NCBI GenBank assembly: GCA_041547565.1
Contig: JBFEUI010000111.1
Span: 1-8,462, forward strand
Length of the DNA stretch: 8,462 nt
Source of the DNA: JBFEUI01 sp041547565
GTDB lineage: Bacteria; Pseudomonadota; Gammaproteobacteria; Thiohalomonadales; Thiohalomonadaceae
Reading direction: 5' to 3'
This document shows, in pieces, positions 1 to 5,849 of the stretch. The translations under genes and the position numbers were made by a program. The stretch's first letter is position 1; every line of letters starts with the position of its first letter. Below the pieces are notes generated by a model that did not search any database, had not been told where the DNA came from, and saw only the letters and a program-made list of their open reading frames with translations.

Positions 1-100
1 AATCCTTCCTGCGCAACAGGCGCATCCCCAGCACCTCGGTATAAAAGGCGATCGAGCGTTCCAGATCACCGACACGCAACATGGTGTGCAACAGTCGCAT
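1..100 (-). CDS. gloA: Lactoylglutathione lyase (glyoxalase I), N-terminal 33 residues, cut by the window edge
   Basis: Only the start of this gene is visible; it continues past the left edge. The reading begins MRLLHTMLRVGDLERSIAFY and goes on through TEVLGMRLLRRKD, which is the highly conserved start of glyoxalase I. His5 corresponds to the first metal ligand of the E. coli enzyme; the other metal ligands lie outside the window. The enzyme isomerises the methylglyoxal-glutathione hemithioacetal to S-lactoylglutathione in the cytoplasm, as part of methylglyoxal detoxification. The ATG at 98-100 is preceded by GAGGAG (108-113 on the complementary strand) with a 7-base spacer, a strong ribosome binding site. 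It lies 54 bp downstream of the Sel1-repeat gene on the same strand, with no terminator between, so co-transcription is possible. Family assignment is firm despite the truncation. Confidence 0.9.
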   Translation of the reverse strand, partial: MRLLHTMLRVGDLERSIAFYTEVLGMRLLRRKD

Positions 101-154
101 GGGTCTTCTCCTCACCCTTTCCCGTAATTCAGTGGCGCGCTGCAGCAACGGCCG

Positions 155-556
155 CTAGTCACACTCGTCTTCAGGCGGCTCATCCGACTCAAAGCTCTCG
201 GCCAGACGCATGTAATAGCTGCCCTTTTCCGGGTCCAGCGGAACACCCCTCCCACTCAAATACATCTTGCCCAGCGTGATCGCCGCCTCGCGGTGCTGCC
301 GCTCGACAGCCTGCTCCAGCCAGTAGACCCCCTCTTTCGTGTCGGCCTCGACACCCAGCCCCTCGATATACATACCACCGAGTATGAACTGGGCACGGGG
401 ACCGCCGTCCTTTGCCAGGGGTTTCAGCATTTTGTAGGCCAGGCGGTAGTTGCCGGCATTGTAGGCTTCCATTGCCGCATCGAATTTTTCGCCGGCAAAG
501 GCACTCAAACCAAGCACCAGGCCGAACACGGCCACAAGACATCGCATGAACCTCAC
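155..556 (-). CDS. Small secreted Sel1-repeat (TPR-like) protein
   Basis: The product is 133 residues. Residues 1-21 form a signal peptide: basic start (MRFMR), hydrophobic core LVAVFGLVLGL, and an AFA/GE cleavage site after residue 21, so the mature protein is probably periplasmic. Residues about 24-51 resemble a TPR-type helical pair (AYNAGNYRLAYKML). Two Sel1-like repeats follow, at about 53-88 and 89-121, recognisable by the repeated LGxMYxxGxGV core (GGMYIEGLGV and GKMYLSGRGV). The tail is very acidic (ESDEPPEDECD). Sel1 repeats are protein-interaction scaffolds; no enzymatic residues are visible and the partner is unknown. The chosen start is GTG (554-556) because AGGGGAG lies 5 bases upstream; an in-frame ATG at 545-547 is the alternative, with that site then 14 bases away. 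The gene lies 150 bp downstream of argG and 54 bp upstream of gloA, all co-directional. Confidence 0.82.
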   Translation of the reverse strand: MRFMRCLVAVFGLVLGLSAFAGEKFDAAMEAYNAGNYRLAYKMLKPLAKDGGPRAQFILGGMYIEGLGVEADTKEGVYWLEQAVERQHREAAITLGKMYLSGRGVPLDPEKGSYYMRLAESFESDEPPEDECD

Positions 557-561
557 GCTTA

Positions 562-568
562 CTCCCCT
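562..568 (-). promoter_or_regulatory. Ribosome binding site that favours the GTG start of the Sel1-repeat gene
   Basis: The complementary strand reads AGGGGAG, then 5 bases, then GTG. This spacing suits the GTG at 554-556 much better than the in-frame ATG three codons further on. Confidence 0.6.
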
Positions 569-596
569 GAAAGTCGGTTACGGATTGAATAGACCA

Positions 597-625
597 TTGA
601 TAGCAGATTTTGCCTGCAACGTGAA
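597..625 (-). promoter_or_regulatory. Possible sigma-70 promoter for the Sel1-repeat gene
   Basis: On the minus strand a TTCACG element (620-625) and a TATCAA element (597-602) are 17 bases apart, and the -10 is preceded by TGC as in extended -10 promoters. Each hexamer matches consensus at 4 of 6 positions. The location, about 40 bp upstream of the start codon, is suitable, but the match is modest and could be chance. Confidence 0.3.
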
Positions 626-649
626 CAAGCAACGAACGGTGTCAGTGCG

Positions 650-689
650 AAAAAGGCAGTAGCGACCGGGCCGCGACTAGCACGGCCCG
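650..689 (-). terminator. Possible weak terminator or hairpin after argG
   Basis: CGGGCCG (667-673) and CGGCCCG (683-689) form a perfect 7-bp GC stem around a 9-base loop, starting 17 bp past the argG stop. In the direction of argG transcription a run of five T follows, but only after a 12-base gap (650-654), so this is not a textbook intrinsic terminator. It may be an RNA 3'-end stabiliser or a leaky terminator. Confidence 0.35.
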
Positions 690-706
690 TCATCAGAGCG
701 AAGGGT

Positions 707-1924
707 TCAGGAGGAGCGTTTGCGGCCGGCGATACGCAGACGCAGGGCATTGAGCTTGATGAAGCCCTCTGCATCCTGCTGGTTGTAGGCACCCGCATCA
801 TCCTCGAAGGTGGCGATGGACTCGTCAAACAGCGAATCGGTTTCGGACTTGCGCCCGGCGACGATCACGTTGCCCTTGTAGAGCTTGACCCGCACCACTC
901 CGTTGACGTTCTCCTGGGTCTTGTCGATGGCCGCCTGCAGCATCTCCCGCTCCGGGCTCCACCAGTAGCCGTTGTAGATCATCTCGGCGTACTTGGGCAT
1001 CAGTTCGTCTTTCATGTGCGCCGCACCGCGGTCCAGGGTCAGTGACTCCATGGCACGGTGCGCCTTGAGCATCACGGTACCGGCCGGGGTCTCGTAGCAG
1101 CCGCGTGATTTCATGCCGACGTAGCGGTTCTCCACCAGGTCATCACGGCCGACGCCGTTGGCGCCGGCGACCTTGTTGAGGTACTCCATCACCGTGGCCG
1201 GACTCATCGCCTCGCCGTTGATGGCAACAATATCGCCCTTCTCGTAGCTCAGTTCCAGGTAGGTGGGCTCGTTCGGCGCCTGCTCGGGTGAGACGGTCCA
1301 GCGCCACATATCCTCCTCGGGCTCGTTCCACGGGTCTTCCAGGATGTCGCCCTCGTAGGAGATGTGCAGCAGGTTGGCGTCCATCGAGTAGGGCGACTTC
1401 TTGCTCTGCTTGGCAAAATCGATCTCGATGCCGTGGTCCTGGGCATAGGCCATCAGCTTTTCGCGGGAGTTGAGGTCCCACTCGCGCCACGGCGCGATCA
1501 CCTTCACATCGGGCATCAGGGCGTAGGCACCAAGCTCGAAACGCACCTGGTCGTTGCCCTTGCCGGTGGCACCGTGGGAGATCGCATCGGCGCCGGTCTC
1601 GCGGGCGATCTCCACCAGCCGCTTGGCGATCAGCGGACGGGCAATGGAGGTGCCGAGTCGGTACTCGCCCTCGTACAGGGCATTGGCACGGAACATGGGG
1701 AAGACGAAATCGCGGGCGAACTCCTCGCGCATGTCATCGATGTAGATCTCCTTCACCCCGGCGGCCTGGGCCTTGGCGCGGGCCGGCTCGACCTCCTCGC
1801 CCTGACCGATATCGGCGGTAAAGGTCACCACCTCGCAGTTGTACTCGTCCTGCAACCACTTGAGGATGATGGATGTATCGAGGCCACCGGAATAGGCCAG
1901 CACCACTTTTTTGACGTCAGACAT
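707..1924 (-). CDS. argG: Argininosuccinate synthase
   Basis: This cytoplasmic enzyme condenses citrulline and aspartate with ATP to make argininosuccinate, the next-to-last step of arginine synthesis. The product is 405 residues, the normal family length. The ATP-pyrophosphatase P-loop AYSGGLDTS is at residues 10-18, and the second family signature GATGKGNDQVRFE is at 118-130, with the SPYSMDANLLHISYEG substrate-binding region at about 177-191. No key residue appears missing. The start is ATG at 1922-1924, preceded by GGGGAG with a 5-base spacer. A perfect TATAAT lies 37-42 bp upstream. The gene follows motY by 63 bp on the same strand, but motY is functionally unrelated and argG has its own -10 element, so it is probably transcribed independently. 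No clear ArgR operator was recognised. Confidence 0.98.
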   Translation of the reverse strand: MSDVKKVVLAYSGGLDTSIILKWLQDEYNCEVVTFTADIGQGEEVEPARAKAQAAGVKEIYIDDMREEFARDFVFPMFRANALYEGEYRLGTSIARPLIAKRLVEIARETGADAISHGATGKGNDQVRFELGAYALMPDVKVIAPWREWDLNSREKLMAYAQDHGIEIDFAKQSKKSPYSMDANLLHISYEGDILEDPWNEPEEDMWRWTVSPEQAPNEPTYLELSYEKGDIVAINGEAMSPATVMEYLNKVAGANGVGRDDLVENRYVGMKSRGCYETPAGTVMLKAHRAMESLTLDRGAAHMKDELMPKYAEMIYNGYWWSPEREMLQAAIDKTQENVNGVVRVKLYKGNVIVAGRKSETDSLFDESIATFEDDAGAYNQQDAEGFIKLNALRLRIAGRKRSS

Positions 1925-1960
1925 GGAAGCTCCCCAGCCATAGAATGAAGAAAGCCGGGA

Positions 1961-1966
1961 ATTATA
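1961..1966 (-). promoter_or_regulatory. Probable -10 element of the argG promoter
   Basis: The minus strand has a perfect TATAAT here, in the 63-bp gap between motY and argG. The hexamer about 17 bp upstream (AGGAAG) is not a recognisable -35, and there is no TG extension, so an activator may be needed or another spacing used. Transcription would start near 1954, giving a leader of about 30 bases. Confidence 0.55.
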
Positions 1967-1987
1967 CCTGAGATGGCGGCGTTCTTC

Positions 1988-2860
1988 CTACTTGGCCAGT
2001 TCGATGGTCACTCTTCGGTTGAGAGCCCGTCCCTTGCTGCTGCGATTGGAGGCGGCGGGCCGCCTCTCACCGTAGGATGCCAGCTTGAACAGCCTGGAAG
2101 AGACACCCCTGGCGATCAGGTAGTCGCGTACCGCCTCCGCACGGCGCATTCCCATCCGCTTGTTGGCACTGCGGTAACCGCGGCTATCTGAATAGCCGGT
2201 GACATTGATCCGGCTGACAAGGTCACCGGCCGCAAGATAGCGGGCCAGTTCATCAAGGCGCATCCTCGCCCGTTGCGACAGCGTGGCGCTGTTGGCGCCG
2301 AAATAGAGCTTGCTGGAACGGACGTAGCCAAAATCATAGGGCAATACCCCCGCCAAACAGTTGGCGAACTCCGACAGCGACGAGCGGATATTCACCGCAG
2401 AGAGGGCCACTTTCACCTGGTCACGCCCATCGAGCCAGTCGACGTAACGAAAGGTCGGAAACATGCCGTCGGCCAGTTCCACCAGCAGGCGCCGGGCCTG
2501 GGCCTCGGGCAGCCGCAGCGCCTCCCTTTGCTGGCGAAACACGGTCTCGCCCAGATCCTTTTCCAGCACCGCATGGCGCCAGGCGGGCGCTACCGAACTC
2601 AGTCGTGCCGTGGCCTTTTTCAGTGGCTTGCGATCCAGATCCAGCACAAATTCGAGTTCACCGCCCGCCTTCTGTGAAAAACGGGCCGTACCGTAAAGGG
2701 GGATGTCGTGGCTTAGCTTGCACAGCACGGGCGAGGCGTTGACCACCCATTTTGACTGGTGTTCATTCGCCCCATAATTCTGCACGCCGGCATAGGCAGG
2801 CACCACAGACAACAGCAGTAGTACGATCAGCTTGATACGCATCAGATTTAATAAAAACAT
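1988..2860 (-). CDS. motY: MotY-type flagellar stator ring protein (OmpA family)
   Basis: MotY forms the periplasmic T ring that docks stator units onto the polar flagellar motor in Vibrio and Pseudomonas. From the chosen ATG the product is 290 residues, close to the roughly 293 of Vibrio MotY. Residues 1-24 are a signal peptide ending PAYA. The N-terminal domain carries MotY hallmarks: QSKWVVN (35-41), CKLSHDIPLYG (47-57), APAWR (91-95), FPTFRYVDW (134-142), and two cysteines (C47, C168) placed like the disulfide pair of Vibrio MotY. Residues about 184-288 form an OmpA-like peptidoglycan-binding domain with TGYSD (D225), R240 and NRRV (281-284). The ATG at 2858-2860 has GGAG 7 bases upstream. 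An upstream GTG (2915-2917) lacks a ribosome site and spoils the signal peptide. An internal ATG (2840-2842) would give a more typical 18-residue signal peptide. A sigma-28 promoter lies just upstream. Confidence 0.9.
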   Translation of the reverse strand: MFLLNLMRIKLIVLLLLSVVPAYAGVQNYGANEHQSKWVVNASPVLCKLSHDIPLYGTARFSQKAGGELEFVLDLDRKPLKKATARLSSVAPAWRHAVLEKDLGETVFRQQREALRLPEAQARRLLVELADGMFPTFRYVDWLDGRDQVKVALSAVNIRSSLSEFANCLAGVLPYDFGYVRSSKLYFGANSATLSQRARMRLDELARYLAAGDLVSRINVTGYSDSRGYRSANKRMGMRRAEAVRDYLIARGVSSRLFKLASYGERRPAASNRSSKGRALNRRVTIELAK

Positions 2861-2874
2861 TTCCGTACTCCATT

Positions 2875-2901
2875 TTGTCGGCTGCCGGGCGCAGAACTTT
2901 A
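2875..2901 (-). promoter_or_regulatory. Sigma-28 (FliA) promoter of motY
   Basis: The minus strand reads TAAAGTTC, 11 bases, then GCCGACAA. The enterobacterial FliA consensus is TAAAGTTT-N11-GCCGATAA, so 14 of 16 positions match with exact spacing. It lies directly upstream of a flagellar gene, which makes a chance match very unlikely. It implies that motY is a late flagellar gene. The expected start of transcription is around 2867-2869, only a few bases before the ATG. Confidence 0.88.
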
Positions 2902-2927
2902 GCCGCAATGGCGACACAGACTATATT
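2898..2927 (+). promoter_or_regulatory. Possible sigma-70 promoter of the beta-CASP nuclease gene
   Basis: TATATT (2922-2927) matches the -10 consensus at 5 of 6 positions and lies 44 bp upstream of the start codon. The -35 candidate TTTAGC (2898-2903, 18-bp spacer) is weak. It overlaps the -35 of the divergent sigma-28 promoter. Confidence 0.35.
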
Positions 2928-2971
2928 TAGTAATAACAGGATTCTCTGTTTGCCAGTAACCGGGAGCGCAA

Positions 2972-4372
2972 ATGCTGACGCTGCAATTTTGGGGTGCCGC
3001 CGGGGAAGTGACCGGTTCCTGCTTTCTGCTGCAGGTCGGCAAGCACCGCCTGCTCGTCGATTGCGGACTGATCCAGGGGCGCCCTGCCGATGAGGCGCGC
3101 AACCGCCAGCCCTTCCCCTTTCCGGCCGAACAGCTTGATGCGGTCATCCTCACCCACGCCCACCTGGATCACAGCGGCAGGCTGCCGCTACTGCTCAAGG
3201 CCGGGTTCAGGGGACCGATCTACGCCCACCACGGCACGCGCGATCTGTGCCGCATCATGCTGCGCGATGCCGGCTACATCAACGAAAAGGAGGCTGAGTG
3301 GGAGAACCGCAAACGCCGGCGCAAGGGGCTGCGTAGCGTCACGCCCCTGTACACCATGGCCGAGGCGCAGAACACGCTCGACTTCTTCCATCCCCAGCCC
3401 TACGACCAACACCGTGAGATCCTGCCCGGTGTTGAAGTCACCCTGAGGGATGCCGGTCATATCCTCGGCTCCAGTATTGTCGAGTTGCGGCTGCAGCATG
3501 CCGGGACCCGGCGCAAACTGGTGTTCAGCGGCGACCTCGGCCACCGCGGCGCCCCCATCATGCGCGACCCGGTTTTCATCCAGCAGGCCGACCTGGTTGT
3601 GATGGAGTCCACCTACGGCAACCGGGCGCACCGTGGCTGGCAGGCGACCTGGGAGGAACTGGCCGGAGTGCTGCGCGCGGCGTCACGAGACGGCGGAAAT
3701 ATATTGATCCCGGCCTTTGCCGTCGGGCGCACCCAGGACCTGCTCTACGCCTTCGCACGCCACTACGAGGCGTGGGACATGGGACGCTGGGAGGTCTTCC
3801 TCGACAGCCCGCTGGCGATCGAGGCGACCGAGATCTACAGCCGCCACACAGACCTGTATGATGAAGACGCACGCCACTTCTGGCGCAGTGGCAACAATCC
3901 CTTCCTGTTGCCCAATGTGCACATCAGCCGCAGCGCGGAGGAGTCGATGGCCATCAACCGCATCCGTTCCGGTGCCATTATCATTGCCGGCAGCGGCATG
4001 TGCGAGGGCGGGCGCATCAAACACCACCTGAAGCACAACGCCTGGCGCGACAACTGTCACATCGTCATCGTCGGCTTTCAGGTGGCCGGAACACTGGGAC
4101 GGGCCCTGGTCGATGGCGCCGGTCATATCCGGCTCTGGGGCGAGGCCATCAAGCGCGAGGCAACGGTGCATACCCTGGGCGGCTTCTCCGCCCATGCCGA
4201 TCAGCATGGCCTGCTCAACTGGTACGGTCACTTTCACGAGCGGCCGCCGCTGGCCCTGGTCCACGGTGAACAGGAGGCCACGGCCACATTAAGGCGCCAC
4301 CTGGAGGAGCAGGGGAGCACGGTCCATACCCCGCAATACGGCACCTCACTGGACCTGCGACAGTTCCGCTAA
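2972..4372 (+). CDS. Beta-CASP metallo-beta-lactamase-fold ribonuclease-like protein
   Basis: The product is 466 residues with no signal peptide, hence cytoplasmic. It belongs to the CPSF73/Ysh1-like branch of metallo-beta-lactamase enzymes, whose studied bacterial member is the Thermus RNase TTHA0252; a zinc-dependent RNA cleavage role is inferred from the family. All expected motifs are visible: HAHLDH (62-67), H163 in DAGHILGSS, D188 in SGDLG, beta-CASP motif A E212 in MESTYG, motif B H408 in GFSAHAD, and motif C H431 in VHGE. The beta-CASP cap spans about 212-395, and the C-terminal part is the RMMBL segment. A basic stretch NRKRRRK lies at 112-118. ATG 2972-2974 follows GGGAG with a 5-base spacer. 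It is transcribed divergently from motY and converges on the CBS gene with 16 bp between stop codons. Its natural RNA substrate cannot be inferred from context. Confidence 0.93.
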   Translation: MLTLQFWGAAGEVTGSCFLLQVGKHRLLVDCGLIQGRPADEARNRQPFPFPAEQLDAVILTHAHLDHSGRLPLLLKAGFRGPIYAHHGTRDLCRIMLRDAGYINEKEAEWENRKRRRKGLRSVTPLYTMAEAQNTLDFFHPQPYDQHREILPGVEVTLRDAGHILGSSIVELRLQHAGTRRKLVFSGDLGHRGAPIMRDPVFIQQADLVVMESTYGNRAHRGWQATWEELAGVLRAASRDGGNILIPAFAVGRTQDLLYAFARHYEAWDMGRWEVFLDSPLAIEATEIYSRHTDLYDEDARHFWRSGNNPFLLPNVHISRSAEESMAINRIRSGAIIIAGSGMCEGGRIKHHLKHNAWRDNCHIVIVGFQVAGTLGRALVDGAGHIRLWGEAIKREATVHTLGGFSAHADQHGLLNWYGHFHERPPLALVHGEQEATATLRRHLEEQGSTVHTPQYGTSLDLRQFR

Positions 4373-4388
4373 AGGTCTCCTCCGCCGG

Positions 4389-4835
4389 TTAACGTCTGTC
4401 GACCTCATCCCGTATCTCGTGTCTGATCAGCCCCACCAGGTCATCAAGCTGCTCCGCAATCAACTCGAGCAGATCGTCGACTGTCACAACCCCCTCAAGG
4501 TGACCCTCGCTGTTGACGACCGGTAAGCGACGAACACCCTTATCCCGCATCAGTTCAATGGTGCTTAACAGATCACTATCTTCAGTCACGACAACAAGAT
4601 CCCGTTGCATCACATCCCCGGCCTTCAGCGAGGCGGCGTCGACTTCTTTTGCGACAATCTCTATCACAATATCCCTGTCCGTAAGAATGCCAACAGGCCT
4701 ATTGCCGCTATCCGTCCTGGTGACAACGACCACATCACCGACATGGTATTCACGCATCAACCGCGCCACATCAAGGATGGACTCGCCGCTACTGCAGATC
4801 ACCGCCTCACGATTACAGATTTCTCCAACCGACAT
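4389..4835 (-). CDS. Two-CBS-domain protein
   Basis: The product is 148 residues and consists almost entirely of a CBS pair (Bateman module): CBS1 at about 10-66, with GILTDRDI at 49-56, and CBS2 at about 76-132, with RRLPVVN (102-108) and GVVTVDDLL (115-123). CBS pairs usually sense adenine nucleotides or S-adenosylmethionine; no catalytic domain is attached, so this is probably a stand-alone sensor or regulator. The C-terminal 15 residues are charged and may be helical. The start chosen is ATG 4833-4835 because GGAGGAG lies 7 bases upstream. A longer frame from GTG 4881-4883 would add 16 residues and overlap the cheR stop codon, but lacks a good ribosome site. It follows the CheR gene by 44 bp on the same strand, so the two are probably co-transcribed. 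Domain assignment is firm; biological role is unknown. Confidence 0.88.
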   Translation of the reverse strand: MSVGEICNREAVICSSGESILDVARLMREYHVGDVVVVTRTDSGNRPVGILTDRDIVIEIVAKEVDAASLKAGDVMQRDLVVVTEDSDLLSTIELMRDKGVRRLPVVNSEGHLEGVVTVDDLLELIAEQLDDLVGLIRHEIRDEVDRR

Positions 4836-4842
4836 GAGCGCT

Positions 4843-4849
4843 CTCCTCC
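4843..4849 (-). promoter_or_regulatory. Strong ribosome binding site that sets the CBS-protein start
   Basis: The complementary strand reads GGAGGAG, 7 bases before ATG 4833-4835. This argues against the longer in-frame GTG start at 4883. Confidence 0.8.
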
Positions 4850-4879
4850 AAGCAGGTCGAACGAACTCGAATAATTTCC

Positions 4880-5728
4880 TCACTTCCAGACTAGCTCATA
4901 TTCTCCTGACTGATATCGGTTCTGATATATGCCCAGCCTCGAAGACAGTGGCACAAAGCAATGTCCCTGTTCCGGCAGGCTTTCGTGAACACCGAGCAGC
5001 AATATGCCTCCGGGTATCATCGACTGTTGCAGGTCACTAAGGAATTCCTGTTGCAGCGATTGTTCAAAATAGGTGAACACCAGGTTGCGGCAGAGAACGA
5101 GATGGAACAAGCCTGCTGGAACACCGTCCCTGACATCATGTCGCCGAAACTCCACAGGCTGTTGGTAGGCCGGCCGCAAACAGTACTGCTCCTGCTGCCG
5201 TTCAAAACAACGCTTGCGCCAGTTATCCGGAAGGTTTTTTACAGTGCCGAATTCGTAGCAGGCTTCCCTGGCCCGTTGCAGCAAACGGGGGTCGATTTCC
5301 GTCGCCAGTATCCGGAGTTCAAAGCCGGGATAGCGCTTCCGGAAACAGAGCGACCACAGCATACTCAGGGTATACGGTTCCTCACCGGAGGCGCAGCCGA
5401 CACTCCATACGCCAAGCCTTTTTTCTCCCCGCTCCTGAAGCTGTTGCACTAAGCGCGGCAACACCCGCTGTTCAAGTTCGGAAAAAACCAGTTTGTCACG
5501 ATAAAAGCGTGAGATAGTGACCCGGCACATCTCGTCAAGGACTGACCACTCTTCATCATGTGTGCCCAGGTGGTCCCGGTATTCATCGACGCTCTGCAAA
5601 GACAGGGCGCTGATTCGTCGGTCAATACGCTTGCATACCTGTTTTCGCACCCGGCGAAAACCCGGCCACCGCATCTGCAACTGTGGCAGTGCCCACTGCA
5701 GGAATCGGACACACTCATTGTCAATCAT
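4880..5728 (-). CDS. cheR: CheR-type S-adenosylmethionine-dependent protein methyltransferase
   Basis: CheR enzymes methylate glutamates of chemoreceptors to tune adaptation. The product is 282 residues, typical length. Residues about 1-78 are the helical N-terminal domain, with MRWPGFRRVRKQVCKRI at 19-35 and ISRFYRD (72-78) in place of the usual TxFFRE motif. The SAM-binding motif WSVGCASGEEPYTL is at 108-121, ATEID at 142-146, and CRNLVFTYF at 213-221 matches the conserved CRNxxxYF motif. There are no TPR repeats, transmembrane segments or response-regulator domains. No cheB, cheW or receptor gene is adjacent, so it may serve distant receptors or another target; the gene symbol reflects family, not proven role. 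ATG 5726-5728 has only a weak ribosome site. The frame stays open upstream without another ATG, GTG or TTG nearby. It lies 44 bp upstream of the CBS gene and just beyond a strong terminator. Confidence 0.88.
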   Translation of the reverse strand: MIDNECVRFLQWALPQLQMRWPGFRRVRKQVCKRIDRRISALSLQSVDEYRDHLGTHDEEWSVLDEMCRVTISRFYRDKLVFSELEQRVLPRLVQQLQERGEKRLGVWSVGCASGEEPYTLSMLWSLCFRKRYPGFELRILATEIDPRLLQRAREACYEFGTVKNLPDNWRKRCFERQQEQYCLRPAYQQPVEFRRHDVRDGVPAGLFHLVLCRNLVFTYFEQSLQQEFLSDLQQSMIPGGILLLGVHESLPEQGHCFVPLSSRLGIYQNRYQSGEYELVWK

Positions 5729-5799
5729 TACGGGGTCATCTTTGCTTTGCCATACAACAAGCTTAGCGTCTTCACCCCATGCAATACTGGTGTGTGAAC

Positions 5800-5830
5800 A
5801 AAAAAACGGCGGCCAGCCGGCCGCCGTTTT
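5800..5830 (-). terminator. Strong rho-independent terminator after the E2-E3 fusion gene
   Basis: AAAACGGCGGCC (5803-5814) and GGCCGCCGTTTT (5819-5830) form a perfect 12-bp stem, 8 bp of it GC-only, around the 4-base loop AGCC. In the minus direction the stem is followed by seven consecutive T (5806 down to 5800). It starts 19 bp after the stop codon of the fusion gene. The flanking A/T runs could also allow some termination in the plus direction. It insulates the cheR-CBS pair from the fusion-gene transcript. Confidence 0.93.
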
Positions 5831-5849
5831 GCCACGCTTTCAGGCGCAG

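Noticed and set aside
1364..1948. Open frame of 194 codons on the plus strand, antisense to argG
   Set aside because: Overlaps a certain argG gene and covers its promoter; composition is that of an antisense frame.
1936..1955. ArgR operator near the argG start
   Set aside because: Only a TTCATT half-site is present; no second half at proper spacing.
2861..2917. Longer motY beginning at GTG 2915-2917
   Set aside because: It lacks a ribosome site, would start upstream of the FliA promoter, and puts 19 polar residues before the signal peptide.
3683..4264. Open frame of 193 codons on the minus strand inside the nuclease gene
   Set aside because: No family features; the plus strand encodes a full motif set for the beta-CASP enzyme.
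4858..4872. Inverted TCGA repeat before the CBS gene as a LexA-like operator
   Set aside because: The arms are only 4 bp and match no known operator consensus with correct spacing.
4513..5452. Two plus-strand open frames (175 and 163 codons) across the CBS and cheR genes
   Set aside because: No ribosome sites or domains; the minus-strand CBS and CheR motifs explain the region.
5731..5799. Promoter for the cheR-CBS pair
   Set aside because: A promoter is expected here because of the upstream terminator, but no sigma-70, sigma-28 or sigma-54 pattern with acceptable spacing was found.
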